In this document: positions 1 to 9,478 of the stretch, piece after piece
How the letters are laid out: every line of letters begins with the position of its first letter
Position numbering within the stretch: position 1 is the first letter of the stretch
Assembly (NCBI RefSeq): GCF_000971295.1
Contig: NZ_LANJ01000045.1
Location: forward strand, 62,001 to 126,000
DNA: 64,000 bases
Origin: Devosia epidermidihirudinis
GTDB lineage: Bacteria; Pseudomonadota; Alphaproteobacteria; Rhizobiales; Devosiaceae
Direction: 5' to 3'
Position numbers and translations under genes: made by a program
Notes under the pieces: model-generated
The model's input: the letters and a program-made list of their open reading frames with translations, nothing else
Database searches by the model: none
Told to the model about the DNA's origin: nothing

Positions 1-788
1 CCGCGGACCGGCTGATCCGCGATCTCTTCGCCCGCAACGAATGGCTCGGCTGGGCCAGCCTTGTGGTGCTGGGTCTGTTCGTCATTGCCATTCTGGCGCT
101 GATCGCCCGAGAGGTCTTCGCCCTCCGTCGCCTGCGGGTGTTGGATGCCCTCAAGCGTGACGCCGCGCTGGCGACACAGCAGAACGATCAACACCAAGCC
201 AAGCACGTCATCGATAGACTCGGCCATATCTATGCCGACCGCCCCGATCTGGCGCGCGCGCGACAAACAGTGACCGACAATGTCGACCACCTGTTCGATG
301 GCCACGAAATCGTCGCCCTCGCCGAGCGCAGCCTGATGGCGCCCCTAGACGCGCGCGCCAAGATTCTGACTGCCGCTTCGGCACGACGGGTGGCGCTTGT
401 GACTGCTGTTTCGCCAAGGGCACTCGTCGACATCGCCTTCGTCGTCTACGAGAGCGTCAGGCTGGCGGGGGCCATCGCTGCGCTCTACGGAGCACGACCG
501 GGCTTTTTCGGCTTCTGGCGGCTCGCTGGAGCCATTCTGGCGCACCTTGCTGTGACTGGTGGGCTGGTTCTCACCGATGGCATCGTCGAGCAACTGGTTG
601 GGCAAGGTCTGGCTGCCAAGCTGTCCCAGCGACTGGGCGAGGGCGTGGTCAACGGCCTCATGACCGTACGCGTCGGTATTGCGGCAATGCGCGTGGTGCG
701 GCCCCTGCCCTTTGAAACGCAGAAGCAGCCGATGGTGCGCGACTTCATCCCCGAGCTGACCAAGGTCACCGGCGACGCTGCCAAATAG
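1..788 (+). CDS. YcjF/TIGR01620-like inner-membrane protein, 5' truncated
   Basis: The reading frame is open from base 3 to a TAG at 786-788, so the gene starts before the window and about 261 residues are visible. A hydrophobic segment near the visible N-terminus (starting WLGWASLVVLGLF) is followed by a basic helical stretch, a long helical region and a second hydrophobic region around the GFWRLAGAILAHLAVTGG motif. This order matches the YcjF/DUF697 family, whose biochemical role is poorly defined and which is often encoded beside a YcjX-type GTPase. A GTG at 63 could be mistaken for the start, but the upstream codons read as family sequence. Confidence 0.75.
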   Translation, partial: ADRLIRDLFARNEWLGWASLVVLGLFVIAILALIAREVFALRRLRVLDALKRDAALATQQNDQHQAKHVIDRLGHIYADRPDLARARQTVTDNVDHLFDGHEIVALAERSLMAPLDARAKILTAASARRVALVTAVSPRALVDIAFVVYESVRLAGAIAALYGARPGFFGFWRLAGAILAHLAVTGGLVLTDGIVEQLVGQGLAAKLSQRLGEGVVNGLMTVRVGIAAMRVVRPLPFETQKQPMVRDFIPELTKVTGDAAK

Positions 789-1199
789 CTATTCGGCAGC
801 GAGCACCGCGACGTTGCTCTTGCGAATGGGCATCGCGTCCGGATGGGCCTCGAAATACTGCCGGCGCGCAGCCAGCACCTTGGGCCGATTATCGACCGCC
901 CATGCGCCAAGTGCCTTGAGCGGCACCTGAAGGTCATAGCCCAGCTCGGTCAGCTCGTAGTCGACGCGCGGCGGGATGGATGGCGTGACGGTGCGCGTGA
1001 CGAACCCGTCCATCTCCAGATCGCGCAGCGTCGAGGTCAGCATCTTTTGGCTAATCCCGCCGATCATGCGCTTGATCTCGCCAAAACGCTTGGGGCCGTT
1101 GCTCAGCAGGTTGATGATGAGGACCGTCCACTTGCCGCCGATCTGGTTGAGGATCTCCCCTACCGGGCGGCAATCATTGTGCGTTTCATCCAGTTTCAT
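789..1199 (-). CDS. HxlR-family winged-helix regulator
   Basis: This 136-residue DNA-binding protein has the HxlR winged-helix core from about residue 10 to 105, including the family Cys at position 10 (motif CRPVGEILNQIGGKWT) and the recognition-helix motif ISQKMLTSTLRDLE. HxlR proteins act as dimers and often respond to redox or electrophile stress. I chose the ATG at 1199; the open frame runs 19 codons further but without family similarity. The gene is divergent from an FMN reductase, so the likely target is that reductase and itself. Its stop abuts the stop of the preceding gene. Confidence 0.85.
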   Translation of the reverse strand: MKLDETHNDCRPVGEILNQIGGKWTVLIINLLSNGPKRFGEIKRMIGGISQKMLTSTLRDLEMDGFVTRTVTPSIPPRVDYELTELGYDLQVPLKALGAWAVDNRPKVLAARRQYFEAHPDAMPIRKSNVAVLAAE

Positions 1200-1245
1200 T
1201 TTAGTGCCTGACGTTCGAAAAAGTGCGGTCTTGCGACGCAATAGA

Positions 1246-1270
1246 CAGTCACTCATATAGCGTCAGTCAC
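1246..1270. promoter_or_regulatory. Direct repeat in the HxlR/FMN-reductase divergent gap, possible operator
   Basis: CAGTCAC occurs at 1246-1252 and again at 1264-1270, an 18-base period, in the 94-base gap between the divergent starts. The location suits an HxlR operator, but the half-sites are direct rather than inverted, so this is only a candidate. Confidence 0.25.
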
Positions 1271-1293
1271 CAAACGATACCATAGGTCCTGAC

Positions 1294-1869
1294 ATGAAGA
1301 ACGTCGCCGTCCTGCTCGGCAGTTTGAGCGAGAAATCCATCAACAAGGCTCTGGCCAAGGCTATCGAAAAGCTGGCCCAGGAGCGCCTGAAGTTCGATTT
1401 CCTCGATATCGGCAGCCTGCCCTTTTACAACAACGACCTATGGGACAACCCGCCCGCCAGCGTGACCGATCTCAAAACCCGCGTTGCTGCGGCCGACGCC
1501 GTACTCATCGTCATGCCCGAGTTCAATCGCTCGTTCCCTGCTGTGATCAAGAATGCGCTGGACTGGGGTTCGCGGCCCTATGGGCAGAACTCGTGGACCG
1601 GCAAGCCACTGGCTATCGCAGGCGCCAGCCCGGGCGGCATCGGCACTGCCGCAGGGCAGAACCAGCTCCGCACCACAATGCCCCTGCTGGGCTTCGTCGT
1701 GATGGGGCAACCAGAGGTCTATTTCCAGTTCACGCCGGGCATCATCGACGAGCACTTCGACGTGACCAACGATCAATCTCGCGATTTCCTGGCGGGCTTT
1801 GCAGACAAGTTCGCCGACTGGATCGACCGCCATGGCGAGCACCGTACGCTGAGCGTCGCGGCTGAATAA
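1294..1869 (+). CDS. NADPH-dependent FMN reductase (ChrR/YieF-like quinone reductase)
   Basis: A 191-residue flavodoxin-fold enzyme. The N-terminal GSLSEKSINKALAKAI loop binds the FMN phosphate, and PEFNRSFPAVIKNALDW is the family signature of NAD(P)H:quinone/azo/chromate reductases. Such soluble enzymes reduce quinones by two electrons and are induced by electrophiles. The divergent HxlR gene is the obvious regulator. The start is the ATG at 1294 and the length is normal for the family. The natural substrate cannot be read from sequence. Confidence 0.85.
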   Translation: MKNVAVLLGSLSEKSINKALAKAIEKLAQERLKFDFLDIGSLPFYNNDLWDNPPASVTDLKTRVAAADAVLIVMPEFNRSFPAVIKNALDWGSRPYGQNSWTGKPLAIAGASPGGIGTAAGQNQLRTTMPLLGFVVMGQPEVYFQFTPGIIDEHFDVTNDQSRDFLAGFADKFADWIDRHGEHRTLSVAAE

Positions 1870-1893
1870 TCGTCACCCCACCCACCGCCGCTG

Positions 1894-1966
1894 CCCTCGG
1901 ACTTGATCCGAGGGCCACTCTCAACACGGCACAGGCAGCCAGAGACCCTCGGATCAAATACGAGGG
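1894..1966. repeat. Dispersed palindromic repeat, family A (GGACTTGATCC type)
   Basis: Two hairpin arms: CCCTCGG/CCGAGGG around the loop ACTTGAT at 1894-1914, and CCCTCG/CGAGGG at 1946-1966. Copies of the same pattern lie at 19213-19284 with compensatory stem changes. This is a REP-like intergenic element. Confidence 0.75.
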
Positions 1967-2013
1967 AAGCAACGGTGGTTGTGAATTTTATGAGCGAAAC
2001 GGCTGAAGCAACG

Positions 2014-2334
2014 TCAGTCCTTGGCTGCGCTCGGCGCCAGGGTCAGTTTCAAACCGTCCATCGCGTCGCTGCACAGGATCTGGCAGCTGAGGCGGGAATT
2101 GGACCGGACATCGCCGACGCTGTCGAGCATGTCCTCTTCCTCATCGCTGGGCGCGCCGACCACTTCCATCCAGTCTTTGTCGACATAGACGTGGCAGGTG
2201 GCGCAGCTCAGCGCGCCGCCGCACTCGGCTTTGATGTTGAGGCCCCAGTCGCGAATGACCTCCATCACGCGCCAACCCTCGAGCCCTTCGAGCTCGTGAT
2301 TTTCACCGGATTGGTCGGTGACGTGGATAATCAT
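2014..2334 (-). CDS. 2Fe-2S ferredoxin (adrenodoxin type)
   Basis: A 106-residue electron carrier. Cys38, Cys44, Cys47 and Cys84 give the C-x5-C-x2-C...C pattern of adrenodoxin-type [2Fe-2S] ferredoxins (motif ECGGALSCATCHVY). The open frame extends 13 codons upstream, but the ATG at 2334 has a GGAGG eight bases before it, so it is preferred. It is the last gene of the minus-strand sulfur cluster, 92 bases after the ferredoxin reductase. It is therefore a good candidate for passing electrons from that reductase to CysI. Confidence 0.9.
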   Translation of the reverse strand: MIIHVTDQSGENHELEGLEGWRVMEVIRDWGLNIKAECGGALSCATCHVYVDKDWMEVVGAPSDEEEDMLDSVGDVRSNSRLSCQILCSDAMDGLKLTLAPSAAKD

Positions 2335-2362
2335 ACGCGGCCTCCGGCAGCACGGGGATAAG

Positions 2363-2392
2363 TTCATTCCCACGCAAGCGGGAATGATGCGG
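2363..2392. repeat. Dispersed palindromic repeat, family D, single hairpin
   Basis: ATTCCCACGCAAGCGGGAAT forms a hairpin in the gap between the ferredoxin reductase and ferredoxin genes. It matches one arm of the pair at 3495-3564. Confidence 0.6.
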
Positions 2393-2426
2393 TTTAGTAT
2401 GGTCGGGCAGTCCCGTCTACAAGACT

Positions 2427-3491
<1,065 letters not shown>

Positions 3492-3494
3492 TCA

Positions 3495-3564
3495 GCGTCA
3501 TCCCAGCAAAAGCAGGGATTTCCGTCTGTGACGAGAGAAATTCCCGCCTGCGCGGGAATGACGC
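3495..3564. repeat. Dispersed palindromic repeat, family D, inverted pair
   Basis: The outer arms GCGTCAT (from 3495) and ATGACGC (to 3564) enclose two smaller hairpins, one of them TTCCCGCCTGCGCGGGAA. The pair occupies the 166-base gap between the cysH-DUF934 and ferredoxin reductase genes. Confidence 0.65.
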
Positions 3565-3618
3565 GGTGATGGATGGACGTCCTCGAAAGGAAATCCTGAC
3601 GAACCCGATCCACTTACA

Positions 3619-4893
3619 TCAGGAGACGCGGCGAAGGAAGGGGCGCGTGCCCAGGGGCACTTCGGTGACGCCGACGGGCTGATAGAACACCGCGACCTCG
3701 GGGAGACGATTTTCGATCAGCGCCTGACGCGATGGCTCGTGGGTCACAACAAGAGCGTTGATTCCGCAACGACGCATAAGCGGAATCTGGTCCTGCAAAA
3801 CGTCACCCACCCCCCTGATTTCGTTAGCATACTGGTAACGTTCAGCGAGCAAACGGGCGGTTGAATAGCCACGCCCATCGGTGAATGCAGGGAACTTGAT
3901 CGCGACGGACGCGAACCGCCCCAGATCGTCTGCAACCGTCTCGATGTTGTCGCCAGGCGAGACCAACAGGCCAAGTGGATGCGGATTGGCAAGGAACGTT
4001 GCCCGATTGGCCAGAAACACCGGCAAGGGGACATGCTTGTAGCTCGCAGTCGCCGGATCGCTGTCCTCGGCCCATTCATGGAATGGATCGGCGATAAAGG
4101 CGCCATCCTTCCACAGCGTATGTCGGGTCGCAGCAGTCATCGGCGAGGCAATCGCTCCGTTGAAATCATAGTGGATGCCACATTCTTTTTTGTTGAGGCC
4201 GCGCCACCGTCCGGCGCGCGGGTCCTCGCCTTCGGCAACCACCGAGGTGCAAGGCGCGCAGCCAATGGACTTATAGCCCTTAGCGAACAGCGGATGCTCG
4301 GGCAAGGCGTGGTCGATCTTGTATTGATTGACGTCGGCGTCGGTAAAGTAGGCCAAAGGGTTGACCTTGATGCGATCATCGCTGGTCAGCTCAAAATGCG
4401 GCAGCACGCCGCGTTCCTTGGTCTGGAAGCGTTTGCGACCCGTGACCCAGCCGCCATATTGCTCAGTGATCGGCTCGAGCGGTTCGGTCTTGCGGATATG
4501 GCAGCAGGAGTCCGGATCGGTCTCCCAGAGCGTGCCGGCAGGATCGAAACGCTTTACGTCCTCGGCATTGGGATGGATCGCGTGCACATTGATCAGGCCG
4601 AGGTGCTTTTTGAGCGTCTCGACATAGTCCAGCGTCTCCTGGAAATGCTTCCCCGTCTCAAGGAAGTAGACCGGCATGGACGGATCGACCTGTGCCACCA
4701 GATGCAGCAGCACGGCAGAGTCAGCGCCAAACGAGGACACGATGGCAATGTCGCCAACCAGCAACTCGTTCGACGCCTGCCGCAGCACACCGACTGCGTC
4801 CATTTCGTCAAACATGCCGTTGAGGGCAAGAATGCCCAGCGCGCGTAGCTTGTCGTGCGCTGGCTGGGCCTGTTGGATCCTAGGCTGCGCCAT
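3619..4893 (-). CDS. cysH: APS reductase (CysH) fused to a DUF934 domain
   Basis: This 424-residue protein carries two domains. Residues 1-250 are a PP-loop sulfonucleotide reductase: SSFGADS at 53-59, CC at 130-131 and C212-x2-C215 for a [4Fe-4S] cluster, and the catalytic Cys238 in ECGIH. The cluster cysteines indicate use of adenylyl sulfate (APS) rather than PAPS. From about residue 258 (motif LWKDGAFIADPF) to the end the sequence reads as DUF934, normally a separate small protein beside cysI. There is no stop or frameshift between them. An AGAGG six bases before the ATG at 4893 supports this start. The product would make sulfite for CysI. Confidence 0.9.
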   Translation of the reverse strand: MAQPRIQQAQPAHDKLRALGILALNGMFDEMDAVGVLRQASNELLVGDIAIVSSFGADSAVLLHLVAQVDPSMPVYFLETGKHFQETLDYVETLKKHLGLINVHAIHPNAEDVKRFDPAGTLWETDPDSCCHIRKTEPLEPITEQYGGWVTGRKRFQTKERGVLPHFELTSDDRIKVNPLAYFTDADVNQYKIDHALPEHPLFAKGYKSIGCAPCTSVVAEGEDPRAGRWRGLNKKECGIHYDFNGAIASPMTAATRHTLWKDGAFIADPFHEWAEDSDPATASYKHVPLPVFLANRATFLANPHPLGLLVSPGDNIETVADDLGRFASVAIKFPAFTDGRGYSTARLLAERYQYANEIRGVGDVLQDQIPLMRRCGINALVVTHEPSRQALIENRLPEVAVFYQPVGVTEVPLGTRPFLRRVS

Positions 4894-4929
4894 AATGAAC
4901 CTCTAGCTGAGCGGGTACGGCTCCATCGC

Positions 4930-5056
4930 CCCCTCTCCCCTGAGGGGAGAGGGCTGGGGTGAGGGGTTCAGCGTCCGCCGAAGGCGCGTACCCGTAACCA
5001 ACACTGAACCCCTCACCCGGCGCGGTCGCGCCGACCTCTCCCCTCAGGGGAGAGGT
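4930..5056. repeat. Dispersed palindromic repeat, family E, inverted pair
   Basis: Two arms built on CTCTCCCCTGAGGGGAGAG, each palindromic, near 4932-4951 and 5035-5054. Between them GAGGGGTTCA and TGAACCCCTC are inverted copies. The element fills the gap between cysI and cysH-DUF934 on a presumed common transcript. Confidence 0.7.
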
Positions 5057-5066
5057 GAAGGACAGA

Positions 5067-6725
5067 TCAAGCATTGCCATAGAGGGCCTCCTTGAAGGGG
5101 GCTTCACCCAGGCGGCGATAGGCCTGGATGAAGGTTTCTTCGGCGCTGGTGCGCTTGGCGATATAGGTATCGACCAACGTCTCGATGGCGCCGGGCACCT
5201 TCTCGGCTTCAAAGCCGGGACCAATGATCTTGCCCACGGAAGCCGCCTCGGTAGCGTCGCCGCCCAGCGTGATCTGATAGAGCTCGCCGCCCTTCTTCTC
5301 GACACCCAGAATGCCGATATGGCCGACATGGTGGTGGCCGCAGGCATTGATGCAGCCCGAAATCTTGATCTTGAGATCGCCGATTTCAGCCTGACGCTCG
5401 GGCGCTGCGAAGGTGCGCGTGATCTCCTGCGCAATCGGAATCGAGCGAGCATTCGCCAGAGCGCAGAAATCGAGGCCCGGGCAGCAGATCATGTCGGTGA
5501 TCAGCCCCGCATTGCCATCAGCCAGCTTGGCTGCGACGAGCGCATCGTAGACGGCGCGGAGATCGGCAATGGCGACATGGGGCAGCACGAGGTTCTGCTC
5601 ATGGGTCACGCGCAACTCGTCAAACGAATAGCGCTCAGCCAGATCGGCGACGACATCCATCTGCGCATCGGTCGCATCGCCGGGGGCGCCGCCAACGGGC
5701 TTGAGCGACACCGTGATCGAGGCATAGCCGGGTTCGCGATGCGAATTGATGTTGTTGTCCAGCCAACGGCCATAGGCGGGATCGATGATGGACTGGTAGG
5801 CCACATCGATCTTTTCGGCAGACTGCGCCTTGAAGGCGGGCGGCGCAAAATAGGTGGTGATGCGGTCGACTTCATCAGCAGGCAGCGTCAGCACACCACC
5901 GCGCACTTCGGCGAACTCGGCCTCGACTTGACCCTTGATTGTCTCAAGACCCTCTTCATGGACCAGGATTTTGATGCGCGCCTTGTACTTGTTATCCCGA
6001 CGGCCATAGCGGTTATAAACGCGCATGATGGACTCGAGATAAGCCAGCAGGTGTTCATTGGGCACAAAGCTATTGATCAGCTTGCCGATCATGGGCGTCC
6101 GGCCAAGGCCACCGCCAACCCAAACTTCCCAGCCGATATCACCCGCGGCATTAGCCGCAGCCTGCAAGCCAATGTCGTGGAAGCGGATCGCCGCCCGGTC
6201 ATTGGGCGAGCCAGTCATGGCGATCTTGAACTTGCGCGGCAGATAGGTGAATTCGGGGTGCAGGCTCGACCACTGCCGGATGATTTCGGCAATGGGGCGT
6301 GGGTCGATGATCTCGTCGGCAGCGGCCCCGGCAAACTGGTCGGTCGTGGTATTACGAATGCAATTGCCCGAGGTCTGGATGGCGTGCATTTCCACGCTCG
6401 CCAGCTCGCCCAGAATATCAGGGATATCCTTGAGCTTGGGCCAGTTGAACTGGATATTCTGGCGCGTGGTGAAGTGGCCATAGCCACGGTCATAGGTGCG
6501 GGCGATATGGGCCAGCTTGCGCATCTGGCGCGAATTCATCGTGCCATAGGGCACGGCAATGCGCAGCATATAGGCGTGCAGCTGCAGATAGAGCCCGTTC
6601 ATCAGGCGGAGCGGACGGAACTGGTCCTCGCTCAACTCGCCACTCAGACGGCGCTGCACCTGATCGGCAAACTGCGCAGTGCGGCCAGCAACGAAAGCCG
6701 CGTCAAACTCATCATATCGATACAT
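5067..6725 (-). CDS. cysI: Sulfite reductase hemoprotein (nitrite/sulfite reductase family, CysI)
   Basis: A 552-residue siroheme/[4Fe-4S] enzyme that reduces sulfite to sulfide with six electrons. The cluster and siroheme ligands are visible as CPGLDFC (Cys415, Cys421) and CINAC (Cys458, Cys462). No NADPH-flavoprotein CysJ gene is nearby; a ferredoxin reductase and ferredoxin are downstream instead. The frame runs ten codons further, but the ATG at 6725 is preceded by GGGGAGG at good spacing, and the product then starts MYRYDEF as in homologues. It overlaps the DUF2849 gene by 14 bases, suggesting translational coupling. Nitrite reduction cannot be excluded, but the neighbours favour sulfite. 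Confidence 0.92.
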   Translation of the reverse strand: MYRYDEFDAAFVAGRTAQFADQVQRRLSGELSEDQFRPLRLMNGLYLQLHAYMLRIAVPYGTMNSRQMRKLAHIARTYDRGYGHFTTRQNIQFNWPKLKDIPDILGELASVEMHAIQTSGNCIRNTTTDQFAGAAADEIIDPRPIAEIIRQWSSLHPEFTYLPRKFKIAMTGSPNDRAAIRFHDIGLQAAANAAGDIGWEVWVGGGLGRTPMIGKLINSFVPNEHLLAYLESIMRVYNRYGRRDNKYKARIKILVHEEGLETIKGQVEAEFAEVRGGVLTLPADEVDRITTYFAPPAFKAQSAEKIDVAYQSIIDPAYGRWLDNNINSHREPGYASITVSLKPVGGAPGDATDAQMDVVADLAERYSFDELRVTHEQNLVLPHVAIADLRAVYDALVAAKLADGNAGLITDMICCPGLDFCALANARSIPIAQEITRTFAAPERQAEIGDLKIKISGCINACGHHHVGHIGILGVEKKGGELYQITLGGDATEAASVGKIIGPGFEAEKVPGAIETLVDTYIAKRTSAEETFIQAYRRLGEAPFKEALYGNA

Positions 6726-7035
6726 GACCGTCCTCCCCAAGGTGCTGGCGGTCATAGATCTCGCCGTTCAGTGTCAGTGGCGCAGTGGGCCCCGCGGCGC
6801 GGATACGCTCGCGCAGGCGCTTGGGCACGATGGCGTCGCCGTCGCGCGTGACTTCCTCGATCTCAAGACTGATCACCCGGCCACCGCCCTTGGTGGCAGC
6901 CAGGGCAGCGTCGCGCTCGGGCTCCTCTTCCTTGGCGAACACGCGGGCGGCCTGCAGGTCTTCGACCCAGTTATTGTGGGTGTCGAGATAGACCGTCCCA
7001 CCCGATGTCAGCTCATTGCCAGTCAGTATTTCCAT
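6712..7035 (-). CDS. DUF2849 protein of the sulfur assimilation operon
   Basis: A 107-residue protein of the DUF2849 type, which in alphaproteobacteria is typically encoded between cysG and cysI. It starts four bases after the cysG stop and overlaps the cysI start. There are no cysteines, signal peptide or membrane segments. The middle is charged and helical (KEEEPERDAALAATKGGG). Its role is unknown; its fixed position suggests a part in sulfite reduction or siroheme delivery, which is inference from context only. Confidence 0.82.
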   Translation of the reverse strand: MEILTGNELTSGGTVYLDTHNNWVEDLQAARVFAKEEEPERDAALAATKGGGRVISLEIEEVTRDGDAIVPKRLRERIRAAGPTAPLTLNGEIYDRQHLGEDGHVSI

Positions 7036-7039
7036 GCTG

Positions 7040-8440
7040 CTATGCTACCTTGAAGCTCATACCGGAGAGCTGGGCAGCATCTGCCCAATCCCCGGCCTCA
7101 ACGGCTTCGCCTACGAAAATGATTGCCGGACCATCGACAAACGCCACGGCATTGGCCGCGAGTGATCCGAGGGTTCCGGAATAGGTGGATTTATCGGCAC
7201 GACCGGCGTTGACCACGATACCAATGGGCAGTGCAGGATTGGCACCCTGCCCGATCAGCCGCTCCGCAACCTCCGGCGCGATGGACTTGCCCATATAGAG
7301 CGCCAAGGTCAGGCCCGACTGGGCGAGCGCAGCCCAGTGGTTCAATTCGCTGTCGTCTGCACCATGAGCCGTTGCCATGATGAAGCCACTCGAGACTTTG
7401 CGCAGGGTGACGGGCGTTGCCGTATCGGCAGCAGCGGCAATCGCAGCGCTGACGCCGGGCACGATCTGATAGGCAATGCCGGCCTTACGGAGCGCGGCGA
7501 TTTCTTCGCCTGCGCGACCGAAGATCATGGGGTCGCCTGACTTGAGACGGGCAACTTTTTTGCCCTCCTTGGCAAGGCGGACGATCAGCGTATTGATCTG
7601 TGCCTGGCTGAAGGAATGGTGACCCTTGGCCTTGCCGACTGAAATTTGCTCGGCGTCGCGACGCCCCATCTGCACCACAACATCGGGCACCAACTGATCA
7701 TGCACAATGACGTCGGCTTCCTGCAGCAGGCGCTGGGCGCGCAGGGTGAGAAGATCTTCTGAACCCGGACCCGCACCGATCAGCCAGACAACGCCCCTGG
7801 CCGCGCCACGCGCGGCGTGGTCGTCCAGGAGACTCTCGGCATCCAGCCGCGCAGCTTCGAGACCAGTCTCAATCGAGGCTTCAACGCGGGTCGAGGTGAT
7901 CAGATCCTCGTAGTATCGACGGCGGGCCGCGCCATCGTGAATCAGGCTCTCAACACGCTGACGCAAGCTCCCGGCCAGCCTGCCGATTTTGCCGATGCGG
8001 GGCGACAGCATGGCCTCGATGCGGGCACGCACCAGCCGCGCCAATACGGGCGCATCACCCTCGGTGGAAATGGCGACGGTCAGTGGCGCGCGATCGACAA
8101 TCGACGGGGTGTAGAAATCGCACTCGGCGGGAACGTCCACCACATTGAGCGGAATGCCGCGTCTGCGCGCTTCGGCCTTAGCCAGCTCGGCATCGTCTCC
8201 CTCTTCGGCGACGAACACCAACGCAGCACCATCAAGGTCGGACGGCGCGAAAGCGCGCTCGGTCAGCTCGACGTCAAAGCCGCTGAAGTCAGCTTCGATA
8301 TGGCGGGAGATAATCACGACTTGAGCAGTAGTCTTAGTGACCAACCGGGCTTTGTTGAGGGCTTCTTCGTCACCGCCGACGATAACGATACGCTGACCCT
8401 GTACTTTGTAGCTCAACGGAAATGTGTTGAGTTGACCCAT
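7040..8440 (-). CDS. cysG: Siroheme synthase (CysG, bifunctional)
   Basis: A 466-residue fusion. Residues 1-200 are the precorrin-2 dehydrogenase/ferrochelatase half (NAD site near VIVGGDEEALNKARL, then DFYTPSIVDR). Residues 216-466 are uroporphyrinogen III C-methyltransferase (LIGAGPGSEDLLTLRA at 220-234; RLKSGDPMIFGRAGEE near 298-313). It converts uroporphyrinogen III to siroheme, the cofactor of CysI. It is the first gene of the minus-strand cluster, so the operon promoter should lie above 8440. It starts with an ATG and has the normal length. Confidence 0.93.
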   Translation of the reverse strand: MGQLNTFPLSYKVQGQRIVIVGGDEEALNKARLVTKTTAQVVIISRHIEADFSGFDVELTERAFAPSDLDGAALVFVAEEGDDAELAKAEARRRGIPLNVVDVPAECDFYTPSIVDRAPLTVAISTEGDAPVLARLVRARIEAMLSPRIGKIGRLAGSLRQRVESLIHDGAARRRYYEDLITSTRVEASIETGLEAARLDAESLLDDHAARGAARGVVWLIGAGPGSEDLLTLRAQRLLQEADVIVHDQLVPDVVVQMGRRDAEQISVGKAKGHHSFSQAQINTLIVRLAKEGKKVARLKSGDPMIFGRAGEEIAALRKAGIAYQIVPGVSAAIAAAADTATPVTLRKVSSGFIMATAHGADDSELNHWAALAQSGLTLALYMGKSIAPEVAERLIGQGANPALPIGIVVNAGRADKSTYSGTLGSLAANAVAFVDGPAIIFVGEAVEAGDWADAAQLSGMSFKVA

Positions 8441-8649
8441 TGGAACCCTGTTGTGACTAGTCGGGAAAATAGTCCAACACGGCCCTGCTCAGCAAGGCGT
8501 TGAAATTCAATCGCTTTTATATTTCCCTGCAACCCCGCTGCGTGGAACGCCGCAAGTGGGAATGCCGCAATGCCGCTAAATGAATCTGTGGGGGGATAGA
8601 GCGGAGAAAATTTTACTCTTGGTCAGAAGTGCGGCGCTCTCAAAACGAG

Positions 8650-8735
8650 CGTCATTACCCGACCCGTCCGGGCAATCCATTCCCCGGGCTGTGAGAGCAG
8701 ATGGATCACCCGGACTAGCCGGGTGATGACGATGG
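8650..8735. repeat. Dispersed palindromic repeat, family C, copy 1
   Basis: A pair of hairpins of the CCCG...CGGG and TCACCCGG...CCGGGTGA types, joined by CTGTGAGAGCAGATGGAT. A second copy lies at 8818-8904 in the same orientation, with most differences in loops and linker. Confidence 0.75.
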
Positions 8736-8817
8736 CGGTGGGGGTGATGGCGATGAGAGGGCACCGCACAGTTACTTGGCCTCGCTGACCCTCTGATACG
8801 ACCAAACCCTTCCCAAT

Positions 8818-8904
8818 CGTCATTGCCCGGCCTGTCCGGGCAATCCATCGCCTCGGTCTGTGAGAGCAGATGGATCACCCGGACAAGCCGGGTGATGACG
8901 ATGG
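8818..8904. repeat. Dispersed palindromic repeat, family C, copy 2
   Basis: It is nearly identical to 8650-8735. The second hairpin stem TCACCCGG/CCGGGTGA is unchanged while its loop differs (ACAAG against ACTAG). The direct duplication is separated by about 80 bases. Confidence 0.75.
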
Positions 8905-8941
8905 GAGGGAGATTGGCGTTGGCCGGGTACGGCCGAGTGCC

Positions 8942-9262
8942 TTAGCCCTGACGGCTCGGAACGTGGACGACCAGACCATCGAGGGCGTCCTTGACCTTGA
9001 TCTGGCAGCTGAGGCGGCTCTTGGCGGTAACGTCGAAGGCGAAGTCCAGCATGTCTTCTTCCATGTTGGATGGCCCGCCGACGGTCTCGACCCAGGCGTC
9101 ATCAACATAGACGTGACAGGTGGCACAGGTGCAGGCGCCGCCGCATTCGGCTACGATGCCAGGCACGCCATTCATGATGGCCGCTTCCATAACGGTGGAA
9201 CCGTTCGGGACGTTGGTTTCAATGCGTTCGCCGTCCTGCTGGACGAAAGTAATCTTGGTCAT
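8942..9262 (-). CDS. 2Fe-2S ferredoxin, second copy (adrenodoxin type)
   Basis: A 106-residue [2Fe-2S] ferredoxin. The ligands are Cys40, Cys46, Cys49 (motif [15 protein letters not shown]) and Cys86. It is clearly paralogous to the ferredoxin at 2014-2334 and the same length, with an extra Cys44 inside the binding loop. It stands alone, separated from cysG by repeats, so it need not share the cys promoter. It could serve sulfite reduction, a P450 or iron-sulfur assembly. The start is the ATG at 9262. Confidence 0.9.
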   Translation of the reverse strand: MTKITFVQQDGERIETNVPNGSTVMEAAIMNGVPGIVAECGGACTCATCHVYVDDAWVETVGGPSNMEEDMLDFAFDVTAKSRLSCQIKVKDALDGLVVHVPSRQG

Positions 9263-9375
9263 GGCACTCGATGGGCTTGCTGTTGCCTACCGATATAGGG
9301 GCTGGGGCTCAATTTAGGAACCCTGCCCTTGGGATCGGTTGACGCACCTGCTCACCAATGAGCGGGAACCGCGGA

Positions 9376-9470
9376 GACCTCATGGTGAGCTTGTCGAACC
9401 ACGAGGCCGCACGAGTGAAGGCTTAGGTGCCACGACCTCCTCCTTCGACGAGCTCAGGATGAGGTCTACT
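9376..9470. repeat. Dispersed palindromic repeat, family B, inverted pair without nuclease
   Basis: The left arm at 9376-9407 carries the GG/CC stem version (GGTGAGCTTGTCGAACC). The right arm at 9429-9470 carries the CC/GG version (CCTTCGACGAGCTCAGG). They are the same two arm types that flank the GIY-YIG gene at 12491, but nothing is enclosed here. Confidence 0.75.
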
Positions 9471-9478
9471 GGGCAAGC

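Larger units (their letters stand above)
8441..8941. other. 500-base gap upstream of cysG with repeats and a small palindrome
   Basis: No convincing gene lies here. The part next to cysG must hold the operon promoter. It contains TTGAAATTCAA at 8500-8510, a perfect 5-1-5 palindrome that could be an operator. The rest is dominated by two copies of the family C repeat. A 100-codon frame on the minus strand is made of repeat sequence and was not accepted. Confidence 0.5.

Noticed and set aside
5055..6851. A 598-codon plus frame opposite cysI
   Set aside because: It is the shadow of cysI on the other strand; only the minus frame carries the siroheme and cluster motifs.
8576..8878. A 100-codon minus frame between the second ferredoxin and cysG
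   Set aside because: It is made largely of family C repeat sequence, so it is not a gene.
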